Origin: Rhodocyclaceae bacterium
GTDB lineage: Bacteria; Pseudomonadota; Gammaproteobacteria; Burkholderiales; Rhodocyclaceae
NCBI GenBank assembly: GCA_025361105.1
Contig: JANYAW010000230.1
Location: 1-6,123, forward strand
Direction of reading: 5' to 3'
DNA length: 6,123 nucleotides
The translations under genes and the position numbers were made by a program. Within the stretch, counting starts at the first letter, position 1, and every line of letters starts with the position of its first letter. The notes under the pieces were generated by a model. It was not told the DNA's origin, did not search any database, and saw only the letters and a list, made by a program, of their open reading frames with translations. Positions 1 to 5,589 of the stretch are shown piece by piece.

Positions 1-743
1 AAACTGGTTTGTGGCACGAATCGCTCGGGCAGCTCAATGGCGCGTCCGTCAAGCGGAACAATCACAGTCTTAACGAAGGCATCTTTACTGCGTTTCAATT
101 CGTTCGATACGATCACGCGGTAATCATCCGTGAGTGAAATCAAGCCAACATCAAAAGCTTTATCGTGGATGGCCGATAAGCAAAGGCCGTTTCGAGGGTT
201 TAAGCGATTTGCCGTGTCCTTGCTCCATGGCACGATATGGCTGGCAACCAGCAGGCGTGAATCCGAAATGCCGGACATGCAACAGCGACCACCGTAACCA
301 CTCAACACGACACGCCGAAAGAAATGTTGCTTGACGCGTTGCTCGGTGACGACACGCCTTGTCTTGCCGGTGAAATCTTCTAAACCACTGGTTTCCTCGG
401 CGGTGAGTGAAGGCATAAGCGGTGCGCCAGTCGCTTCCGCCAACGCGATTCGCATTTGATCGCATTCGACAGCAAGACCTTCCCAATCAGCATGAAATTC
501 TGCCCATACTTCACGATCAAGCGCAGACGCCCCACGGAGTCCCTTGCGTCCAGTTGAAGTAATCGCCGGATCAAGACTAGCGAAATTACAGGCTTTCATG
601 GCGACCGCCGAAGGGGTTCTACCAATCAGTTTTGACAACTCAATAATTTCGGGCGTGCGTTGATCAAGCTTGCCAAAAGGCAATTGGCAGTAGAGATGAA
701 ACGCCAGTTTCAGTTGTTCTCGTGTCCAATTATTGTTCTTCAA
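1..743 (-). CDS. HNH endonuclease (HNH_2-like), C-terminus cut by left edge
   Basis: Reading the minus strand from 743 gives an uninterrupted frame of 247 residues that leaves the window at position 1. The C-terminal part carries an HNH nuclease core: CCMSGI (154-159), SHIVPW (168-173, H169), NPRNGL (182-187, N185) and LSAIHDKAFDVG (189-200, H193). The spacing and flanking residues match the HNH_2 type found in many solitary or restriction-associated endonucleases. The N-terminus begins NNWTREQLKLAF, and ELSKLIGRTPSAVAMKACNF (35-54) looks like a helix-turn-helix or SANT-like DNA-binding element, followed by the family's conserved LDPAITSTGRKGL. The start is placed at TTG 743-741 because GAGGGG (755-750) lies 6 nt upstream. 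The only nearby ATG (599-597) would delete conserved residues 1-48. The likely role is DNA cleavage, possibly in defence; the target is unknown and no methyltransferase is visible. The gene is divergent from the metabolic genes to its right. Confidence 0.85.
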   Translation of the reverse strand, partial: MKNNNWTREQLKLAFHLYCQLPFGKLDQRTPEIIELSKLIGRTPSAVAMKACNFASLDPAITSTGRKGLRGASALDREVWAEFHADWEGLAVECDQMRIALAEATGAPLMPSLTAEETSGLEDFTGKTRRVVTEQRVKQHFFRRVVLSGYGGRCCMSGISDSRLLVASHIVPWSKDTANRLNPRNGLCLSAIHDKAFDVGLISLTDDYRVIVSNELKRSKDAFVKTVIVPLDGRAIELPERFVPQTS

Positions 744-807
744 AATCGTCCCCTCTTTGCCAAGCTAGTTGGCTCACCATCGTCCTGCCGACAATCAATT
801 CTGTCAT
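730..807 (-). CDS. Possible 25-residue leader ORF upstream of the HNH gene
   Basis: Minus strand: ATG at 807-805 is preceded at a 5-nt gap by AGGGAG (818-813). The frame encodes 25 residues, beginning MTELIVGRTM and ending DDFEEQ, then TAA at 732-730. It overlaps the first codons of the HNH gene in another frame, so ribosomes finishing it would pass over the HNH ribosome binding site and TTG start. I do not recognise the peptide. It could be a coupling leader, the remnant of an older gene, or chance. The well-placed Shine-Dalgarno sequence is the main support. Confidence 0.3.
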   Translation of the reverse strand: MTELIVGRTMVSQLAWQRGDDFEEQ

Positions 808-1013
808 ATTCACTCCCTGAATTTGCTTGCTCAAAATCGATTGAGTGTGTGGATGTTTGGAAGTATCCCAACACATTGGCTAACTAGAAGCGCCATGTTC
901 CCAAAGATATTCATTCGCTTGTGCCCGCGCTGCTGTTGCTGTGTCCGTTAAGATTCGCAGATGACGCAGAATTCAAAATTAGCAATGTGCGCAATCGCAC
1001 GATAGCCGTTGAC
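744..1013. other. Divergent intergenic region with two small inverted repeats
   Basis: This stretch separates the minus-strand HNH gene from the plus-strand crotonase gene. It holds the leader ORF start (807) and two inverted repeats. One, at 853-876, pairs ATGT and TTGG with CCAA and ACAT around a 7-nt loop, with one bulged C. The other, at 987-1000, is GTGCG-CAAT-CGCAC, ending 13 nt before the crotonase ATG. I looked for sigma-70 elements on both strands and found only 4-of-6 -10 matches without a fitting -35, so I call no promoter. Plus-strand frames across it lack family similarity. Confidence 0.5.
750..755 (-). promoter_or_regulatory. Ribosome binding site that decides a TTG start
   Basis: Minus-strand GAGGGG lies 6 nt before the TTG at 743-741. 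The frame has a TAG stop five codons farther upstream of this site and no ATG or GTG before residue 49. This site therefore supports initiation at TTG for the HNH endonuclease. Confidence 0.6.
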
Positions 1014-1790
1014 ATGAACCCAACAATTCTCTGCACTCAAGACAGCGCAATCGCCACCGTAACCCTGTCCAACCCCGACAAGCTCAACGCCATCAATGGC
1101 GCGATGTGGCGGCGGCTTAAGGTGGTGATGGATGAACTGGTCGCGTGCGATGATTTGCGCTGCATCATCATTCGTGGCGAAGGTGAAGTTTTCGCGGCGG
1201 GTGGCGATATTGAGGAATTTCGCACGGCGCGGGCGACGCCTGATTTGGCCTTGCAGTATCACGAGGCAGTTGGCGTGGCGTTGGCGGCGATAGCGCAGTG
1301 CCCGCTGCCGACCGTCGCGGCGATACAGGGGCCGTGCGTGGGTGGCGGTTTGGAAATTGCCTGTGCCTGTGATTTGCGCATCGCCGGCGAGAGCGCAAAA
1401 TTTGGCGCGCCGATTTTGAAGCTGGGTTTCTCTATGTATCCGGGCGAGATGAATGGTCTGCTGCAATTGGCCGGGCCGGCAGTGGTCAAGGAAATCTTGC
1501 TCGAAGGGCGTTTGTTTTCTGCCACCGAAGCTTATGCCAAGGGCTTGCTGAGTCGTGTGGTGGCGGATGCGGTGGTGATGGACGAGGCCTTGGCAACCGC
1601 GCAACGCATTGCCGCCGGTGCGCCGCTGGTGGCGCGTTGGCACAAGCAATGGATAGCGCGGCTAATGACGGGTGAGCCTTTGAGCGAACAAGAAAAGCGC
1701 GACTCGTTTGCCTTTCTTGCCAGCGCGGATTACGCCGAAGGGTTGGCCGCGTTTTCGGAAAAACGTCCGCCGAAATTTCAGGGTCGTTGA
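1014..1790 (+). CDS. Crotonase-fold acyl-CoA enzyme (enoyl-CoA hydratase/isomerase family)
   Basis: A 258-residue cytoplasmic protein of the usual length for single-domain enoyl-CoA hydratase/isomerase proteins, which act on acyl-CoA thioesters. Visible family motifs are NPDKLNAIN (20-28), the first oxyanion-hole segment FAAGGDI (60-66), the second GPCVGGGLEIACACDLRIA (106-124), and the C-terminal YAEGLAAFSEKRPPKF. E114 matches catalytic Glu144 of rat mitochondrial hydratase. The position of the second acid, Glu164, falls in FGAPILKLG and is I134, so ordinary hydration of enoyl-CoA is doubtful; Y142 and E145 lie just after. The start is ATG 1014, because it gives the standard N-terminus. The frame is open back to a GTG at 921, but those residues look unrelated to the family, and no strong ribosome binding site precedes 1014. 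It is followed 9 nt later by a HAD phosphatase, implying cotranscription. The exact substrate is unknown. Confidence 0.88.
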   Translation: MNPTILCTQDSAIATVTLSNPDKLNAINGAMWRRLKVVMDELVACDDLRCIIIRGEGEVFAAGGDIEEFRTARATPDLALQYHEAVGVALAAIAQCPLPTVAAIQGPCVGGGLEIACACDLRIAGESAKFGAPILKLGFSMYPGEMNGLLQLAGPAVVKEILLEGRLFSATEAYAKGLLSRVVADAVVMDEALATAQRIAAGAPLVARWHKQWIARLMTGEPLSEQEKRDSFAFLASADYAEGLAAFSEKRPPKFQGR

Positions 1791-1793
1791 GGG
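1789..1793 (+). promoter_or_regulatory. Ribosome binding site of the HAD gene
   Basis: GAGGG overlaps the stop codon of the upstream crotonase gene (TGA 1788-1790) and sits 6 nt before ATG 1800. This favours 1800 over the out-of-frame ATG at 1796 and suggests translational coupling of the two genes. Confidence 0.6.
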
Positions 1794-1799
1794 ATATGT

Positions 1800-2462
1800 A
1801 TGTCGCTGGTTGACTGGAATTTAATTGACACCGTGTTGCTCGACATGGATGGCACGTTGCTGGATTTGAATTTTGATAATCACTTCTGGCAGACCCATTT
1901 GCCGCGTCAATATGCTGCCGCGCGAGGCGTGAGCGCGGAAAGTGTGCGCGAAGATTTGATGGCGCGATTTCGTGCGCGGGCCGGGACGCTGGATTGGTAT
2001 TCGGTGGATTTCTGGCAGACCGAATTGGAAATCGACATCATGCAGTTGAAGGAGGAGATTGCGCATCTGATTGCGGTGCATCCGCATGTGGTGGACTTCC
2101 TTGCCGCGCTACGTGCCAGCGGACGACGCATTGTGCTGGCGACCAATGCGCATCACAAGAGCGTCACCTTGAAAATGGCGCGCACCGGATTGTCGCCACA
2201 CTTCGACAATATCGTCAGCTCGCACGCGCTCGGCGCGGCGAAGGAGGAGCAGGCGTTTTGGCAAAGCCTTCAGGCGATAGAGCCTTTCAATCCGGCGCGC
2301 ACGCTGTTGGTTGATGATAGTTTGCCGGTGCTCGATTCGGCGCGGCTGTACGGCATTGCGCATTTGGTCGCGGTGAAAAAACCGGATACGACGCAGCGCG
2401 AGAAGCGTACCGGCGATTATTTGGCACTCGACGATTTTTCGCAGTTGCTGCCGGTAGGGTGA
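1800..2462 (+). CDS. yrfG: HAD-family phosphatase, YrfG-like GMP/IMP 5'-nucleotidase
   Basis: A 220-residue soluble haloacid dehalogenase-superfamily hydrolase. HAD motif I is DTVLLDMDGTLLDLNFDNHF (10-29), with nucleophile D15 and acid/base D17. A helical cap follows, with the YrfG-like segment TLDWYSVDFW (63-72). Motif II is VLATNAH (112-118, T115), motif III is around K148 in GAAKEEQ, and motif IV is LLVDDS (169-174, D172/D173). The long motif I with DNHFW, the TLDWY segment and the overall length match E. coli YrfG as I remember it. That enzyme dephosphorylates purine nucleoside monophosphates, mainly GMP and IMP; the activity here is inferred. It lies 9 nt after the crotonase and was probably cotranscribed with it, with no obvious metabolic link. 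The frame is intact with all catalytic residues present. Confidence 0.88.
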   Translation: MSLVDWNLIDTVLLDMDGTLLDLNFDNHFWQTHLPRQYAAARGVSAESVREDLMARFRARAGTLDWYSVDFWQTELEIDIMQLKEEIAHLIAVHPHVVDFLAALRASGRRIVLATNAHHKSVTLKMARTGLSPHFDNIVSSHALGAAKEEQAFWQSLQAIEPFNPARTLLVDDSLPVLDSARLYGIAHLVAVKKPDTTQREKRTGDYLALDDFSQLLPVG

Positions 2463-2484
2463 GACGCAACGGCGTGTGGTCAGC

Positions 2485-2518
2485 ACCAACTGGCGAGGTA
2501 GGGCGCCTGCTTGGTTTT
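2485..2518 (+). terminator. Possible weak rho-independent terminator after yrfG
   Basis: ACCAA (2485-2489) can pair with TTGGT (2511-2515), and inside it GGCG (2492-2495) with CGCC (2504-2507), separated by a small internal loop and closed by an 8-nt loop. A short T-run (2515-2518) follows, overlapping the stem end. The hairpin is imperfect and the T-run short, so it may only attenuate read-through from the upstream pair into the transporter operon. Confidence 0.28.
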
Positions 2519-2526
2519 GCCGGGAC

Positions 2527-2554
2527 TTGACGGATTGCGTAGCTGAGGTATGTT
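2527..2554 (+). promoter_or_regulatory. Candidate sigma-70 promoter for the TRAP operon
   Basis: TTGACG (2527-2532, five of six to the -35 consensus) is followed after 16 nt by TATGTT (2549-2554, four of six to the -10 consensus). It lies about 70 nt before dctP, in the only sizeable gap between the plus-strand genes. The position is sensible but the -10 box is mediocre. TTGCG occurs twice nearby (2535-2539 and 2553-2557), which could be coincidental. Confidence 0.35.
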
Positions 2555-2609
2555 GCGGATACACCGAACGTTGGCATTGCACTGACGACGGAAAAATAGA
2601 AAATACAAC

Positions 2610-2616
2610 GAGGAGA
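2610..2616 (+). promoter_or_regulatory. Strong ribosome binding site of dctP
   Basis: GAGGAGA ends 6 nt before ATG 2623. It fixes the start there, because the frame is open farther back to a GTG at 2476 whose extra 49 residues precede an obvious signal peptide. It is the best Shine-Dalgarno sequence in the transporter operon, fitting high expression of the binding protein. Confidence 0.75.
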
Positions 2617-2622
2617 TTGATC

Positions 2623-3645
2623 ATGCATCGCACTTTATTGAAGAGCGCACTGGCACTGCTTGGCGCTTTGAGCTTGGTACTCGGCGGCAACCTTGCCAGC
2701 GCGCAAACACAAGTACTCAAGATTTCGCATCAGTTCCCCGGCGGCACTATCGACGAAGGCGATTTTCGCGATCGACTGGTGCGCAAGTTTGCTGCTGAGG
2801 TCGAGAAGCGCAGCAAGGGCGCGTTGAAGTTTGAGATTTATCCGAACTCGTCGCTGATGAAAACCAATGCGCAATTTTCGGCAATGCGCAAAGGCGCGCT
2901 GGACATGAGTTTGTTTCCTATTCCTTATGCCGGCGGCGAAGTGCCTGAATTGAACATTGGTTTGATGCCGGGCATCGTGACTTCATACGAGCAAGGGGCG
3001 AAATGGAAAAATGCCGAAGTCGGCAAAGTCTTGACCGAGTTGCTGACCGAAAAAGGTATCGTGATTGTCAGTTGGATTTGGCAGGCCGGTGGTGTGGCGA
3101 GTCGCACCGCGCCGCTGGTTAATCCCGACGATGCCAAGGGCATGAAGGTGCGTGGCGGCAGCAAGGAAATGGATTTGATGCTCAAGGCGGCCGGGGCTTC
3201 GGTGTTGTCTTTGCCCTCCAATGAACTGTATGCGGCGATGCAAACCGGCGCGATGGATGCAGCGATGACTTCATCGACCAGCTTGATGTCGTTCCGGCTG
3301 GAAGAGGTTTCCAAGCATCTGACCAGCGGTCGTGGCAAAGCGTATTGGTTCATGTTGGAGCCGCTGTTGATGGCCAAGAGTGTGTTTGATGCGCTGCCGA
3401 AAGATCAGCAAGCGCTGATTTTGCAAGTTGGCGGCGAAATGGAAAAATTTGGTACTGAGGCCGCCAAGCAAGACGACAAGTTGGTAGCGGATGCCTACCT
3501 GAAAGCCGGTGCAAAAGTTTATGACCTCGACGACAAGGCCATCGCCAAATGGCGAGCTTTGGCGCGCGACGCTGCGTGGACTGATTACGCAGCCAAGTCA
3601 CCGGCTTGTGCACGCATTTTGCAGTTGGCCGAAAAAACGCTCTGA
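2623..3645 (+). CDS. dctP: TRAP transporter periplasmic substrate-binding protein (DctP family), probable malonate/dicarboxylate binder
   Basis: A 340-residue precursor, typical for DctP. Residues 1-27 form a Sec signal peptide: a basic start (R3, K7), a hydrophobic core rich in Leu/Ala, and an ASA cleavage site before Q28. The mature protein begins TQVLKISHQFPGG. It shows the family pattern of two alpha/beta lobes: FAAEVEKRSKGALKFEIYPN near the N-terminus, then MKVRGGSKEMD with R177, the arginine that in this family usually salt-bridges the substrate carboxylate, and ELYAAMQTGAMDAAM. It captures an organic acid in the periplasm and delivers it to the DctQM membrane complex, which is driven by an ion gradient. 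The substrate is inferred from the matB gene in the same operon; it would be called matP by analogy with Sinorhizobium matPQMAB. C4-dicarboxylates or other acids cannot be excluded. Confidence 0.9.
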   Translation: MHRTLLKSALALLGALSLVLGGNLASAQTQVLKISHQFPGGTIDEGDFRDRLVRKFAAEVEKRSKGALKFEIYPNSSLMKTNAQFSAMRKGALDMSLFPIPYAGGEVPELNIGLMPGIVTSYEQGAKWKNAEVGKVLTELLTEKGIVIVSWIWQAGGVASRTAPLVNPDDAKGMKVRGGSKEMDLMLKAAGASVLSLPSNELYAAMQTGAMDAAMTSSTSLMSFRLEEVSKHLTSGRGKAYWFMLEPLLMAKSVFDALPKDQQALILQVGGEMEKFGTEAAKQDDKLVADAYLKAGAKVYDLDDKAIAKWRALARDAAWTDYAAKSPACARILQLAEKTL

Positions 3646-3653
3646 GCCAATAA

Positions 3654-4220
3654 ATGAGTCACGGCTTTGATGCCGCCTCTGGCGCTCCTTCCGGAGCACC
3701 GGAGGCACCGCTTGGCAATTCGTTATTGGCGCGTGCAGAGCGCATGCTGCAAGGCTTGAACCGCCTGCTGTTGCTGCCCTGCATGCTGGCACTGCTGGGC
3801 GCGGCGGGTATCCTGACTTATAGCGTTTTCGCGCGTTACTTTTTTCATATTTCCACCGATTGGCAAGACGAGGCAGCAGTTTTTCTGCTGGTCGGCGCGA
3901 CTTTTATTTCTTCGGCTTATGTACAAGCGCAGCGCGGGCATATCGGCATTGATGCACTGGCTGGGTTGTTGCCGGAGCGTGTCAATTTCTGGCGCCGCAT
4001 GCTGGTCGACTTGCTGGTGTTTTTGTTCTGCGCATTTTTTGCGTGGAAGTCGTGGACGCTGTTTCATGAAGCTTGGCGCGACGGGCAAACCACTTCGTCG
4101 TCGTGGAGTCCGCCGTTATGGGTTCCCTATGCGACTATGGCTTGCGGTATGACGCTGGTCGCCTTGCAATCCTTGCTGCAATTTCTTAGCCGCGCAATTC
4201 CGGGAGAAACCGCGCGATGA
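3654..4220 (+). CDS. dctQ: TRAP transporter small membrane subunit (DctQ family)
   Basis: A 188-residue integral inner-membrane protein with four predicted helices (about 38-60, 74-90, 116-134 and 156-178), as expected for DctQ. The family signature is present: RYFFHISTDWQDEAAVFLLV (61-80) and QAQRGHIGIDAL (91-102). DctQ pairs with DctM to form the transporter's membrane complex. The gene begins 8 nt after dctP with no visible Shine-Dalgarno sequence. Residues 1-25 form an Ala/Pro/Gly/Ser-rich extension (ASGAPSGAPEAP at 8-19) that I would not expect at a DctQ N-terminus, and the DNA there forms a strong hairpin. A start further in, such as TTG 3726 or ATG 3744, would give a more usual N-terminus, but neither has a good ribosome binding site, so ATG 3654 is kept. 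The stop TGA overlaps an ATG (ATGA, 4217-4220). Confidence 0.87.
   Translation: MSHGFDAASGAPSGAPEAPLGNSLLARAERMLQGLNRLLLLPCMLALLGAAGILTYSVFARYFFHISTDWQDEAAVFLLVGATFISSAYVQAQRGHIGIDALAGLLPERVNFWRRMLVDLLVFLFCAFFAWKSWTLFHEAWRDGQTTSSSWSPPLWVPYATMACGMTLVALQSLLQFLSRAIPGETAR
3675..3706 (+). other. Strong imperfect hairpin within the first codons of dctQ
   Basis: The 14-nt arms 3675-3688 and 3693-3706 pair around a TTCC loop with 12 Watson-Crick pairs, one T-G wobble (3680/3701) and one C-A mismatch (3683/3698). The inner GCTCC-TTCC-GGAGC part is perfect. It starts 21 nt after the dctQ start codon. There is no T-run, so it is not a classical terminator. It could protect the 3' end of a dctP message or slow translation of dctQ. 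Confidence 0.5.
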
Positions 4221-4234
4221 GTGTGCTCATATGA
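4217..4234 (+). CDS. Five-codon minicistron coupling dctQ to dctM
   Basis: ATG 4217 overlaps the dctQ stop as ATGA. It reads MSVLI and ends at TGA 4232-4234, which overlaps the dctM start as a second ATGA (4231-4234). GGGAGA (4202-4207) sits 9 nt before ATG 4217, while dctM's own ATG lacks a Shine-Dalgarno sequence at normal distance. The 14 nt starting at 4217 and the 14 nt starting at 4231 are a diverged tandem duplication, both beginning ATGAGTGT and both encoding MSVL in their own frame. It may be a real translated coupling element or the relic of an older dctM start. Confidence 0.4.
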   Translation: MSVLI

Positions 4235-5586
4235 GTGTATTAACGATAGGCTTGCTGTATGGCGCAGCGACGCTGCTGCTGATGTTCTCCGGCATGCCAA
4301 TTGCATTTGCGCTCGGCGGTGTGGCGACAATGTTCATGTACTTTTTTATGCCTGCCGCTTCGCTCGACACCGTGACACAAAATGTCTACGAAGAATTGGC
4401 CAGCATTACCTTGCTGAGCATTCCCTTGTTCATCCTCAAAGGCGCAGCGATAGGCAAGTCGCCAGCGGGACGCGATCTGTATTTGGCGATTCACGTCTGG
4501 CTGCAAAGAGTTCCAGGCGGCTTGGGCATAGCCAATGTTTTCGCCTGCGGTTTGTTCGCGGCGATGGCCGGTTCCAGCCCGGCCACCTGCTCGGCTATCG
4601 GCAGTGCGGGCATACCGGAAATGCGCAAGCGTGGTTACTCAGGTGGATTTGCGGCGGGCATCATTGCGGCGGGCGGGACGCTGGGAATTTTGTTGCCACC
4701 TTCAATCACTATGATCTTGTTCGCCGTGGCTTCCGAGACTTCGTTGGGTCGATTATTTTTGGCTGGCATCGGCCCGGGCGTATTGCTGGTTGTGCTGTTT
4801 TCCTTGTACGCGATGTGGCGCTATAGGCGCGAATACGGTAACGCACTGGTCGAGCATCAAGGCGGCGGCATTAAGTCGGCGTATCTGGATGACCACGTTT
4901 ACACCCGCCGTGAAAAAGTAGAAATGTTGCCGCGCGTGCTGCCCTTTGTCACCTTGCTGATTGGCGTGATGGTAGCTCTCTACGGAGGCTATGCAACGCC
5001 GTCGGAGACAGCCGGACTCGGTGCCATTCTTGCGCTATCGCTGGTCGCGCTGATTTATAAACTGTGGCGCCCGGGGCAGATACAACCCATGCTGCTCGGC
5101 ACGCTGCGCGAATCGACAATGTTGATGATGATCATCGGTATGTCGCTGCTGTATTCGTATGTGATGAGCTATTTGCATATCAGCCAATCGGCGGCTGAAT
5201 CGATAGTCGCGATGGGTTTATCCAAGTGGGTATTACTCGCCGTAATCTTGCTGATGGTGGTGGTGCTCGGCTTTTTTCTGCCGCCGGTGTCCATTATCTT
5301 GATGACCGCGCCCATCATTCTGCCGCCGCTCAAGGCTGCCGGTTTTGATCTGATCTGGTTCGGCGTAGTGATGACCATAGTGATGGAGATGGGCTTGATA
5401 CATCCGCCCGTTGGACTCAATATTTTCGTCATCCGCAATATCGCGCCGGATATTCCTCTGCGCGATGTAATTTGGGGCGTCATGCCCTTCGTTGGCTTGA
5501 TGTTGCTGGCGGTGATTTTGTGCTGCCTGTTTCCGGCTATCGCCACTGCCTTGCCGAATGCCGTGATGGGTGTTTCGGCAAAATAA
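4231..5586 (+). CDS. dctM: TRAP transporter large membrane subunit (DctM family)
   Basis: A 451-residue polytopic inner-membrane protein that forms the ion-coupled transport channel of the TRAP system. It is slightly longer than the usual roughly 425-430 residues. Family motifs: SGMPIAFALGG (20-30), AAMAGSSPATCSAIGSAGIP (110-129) followed by EMRKRGYSGGFAAG, then TLGILLPPSITMILFA (150-165), FFLPPVSIILMTAPI with P351/P352, and GLIHPPVGLNIFVIRN with H391/P392/P393. The two repeated LPP/HPP half-motifs reflect the inverted-repeat fold known for DctM and related transporters. A charged stretch around 205-240 is probably a cytoplasmic loop and accounts for the extra length. ATG 4231 is chosen because no in-frame start lies upstream. 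Translation is probably coupled to dctQ through the minicistron. matB follows after only 3 nt. Confidence 0.93.
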   Translation: MSVLTIGLLYGAATLLLMFSGMPIAFALGGVATMFMYFFMPAASLDTVTQNVYEELASITLLSIPLFILKGAAIGKSPAGRDLYLAIHVWLQRVPGGLGIANVFACGLFAAMAGSSPATCSAIGSAGIPEMRKRGYSGGFAAGIIAAGGTLGILLPPSITMILFAVASETSLGRLFLAGIGPGVLLVVLFSLYAMWRYRREYGNALVEHQGGGIKSAYLDDHVYTRREKVEMLPRVLPFVTLLIGVMVALYGGYATPSETAGLGAILALSLVALIYKLWRPGQIQPMLLGTLRESTMLMMIIGMSLLYSYVMSYLHISQSAAESIVAMGLSKWVLLAVILLMVVVLGFFLPPVSIILMTAPIILPPLKAAGFDLIWFGVVMTIVMEMGLIHPPVGLNIFVIRNIAPDIPLRDVIWGVMPFVGLMLLAVILCCLFPAIATALPNAVMGVSAK

Positions 5587-5589
5587 CTC

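Noticed and set aside
134..334. Plus-strand ORF of 66 codons
   Set aside because: It lies opposite the intact HNH endonuclease frame and shows no family motifs; it is an antisense shadow.
160..486. Minus-strand ORF of 108 codons
   Set aside because: It is an out-of-frame reading of the HNH gene; the true frame runs off the left edge and carries the conserved HNH residues.
862..867. Possible minus-strand -10 box (GATACT) for the HNH gene
   Set aside because: Only four of six bases match, and the sequence 17 nt upstream has no resemblance to a -35 box.
660..887. Plus-strand ORF of 75 codons
   Set aside because: It spans the start of the HNH gene antisense and the intergenic region, with no ribosome binding site and no recognisable motif.
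948..1649. Long minus-strand ORF (233 codons) opposite the crotonase gene
   Set aside because: Composition is skewed to His/Arg/Gln as expected for a complement of a GC-rich gene; the plus-strand frame has clear crotonase motifs.
2570..2585. TTGGCATTGCA resembling a sigma-54 promoter
   Set aside because: The GG and GC pairs are too close together for the -24/-12 spacing.
2476..2622. Extended DctP start at GTG 2476
   Set aside because: It would put 49 hydrophilic residues before a clear signal peptide and ignore the strong ribosome binding site before ATG 2623.
4221..4826. Plus-strand ORF of 201 codons overlapping dctM
   Set aside because: It is out of frame with dctM, has no hydrophobic segments or motifs, and dctM is unambiguous here.
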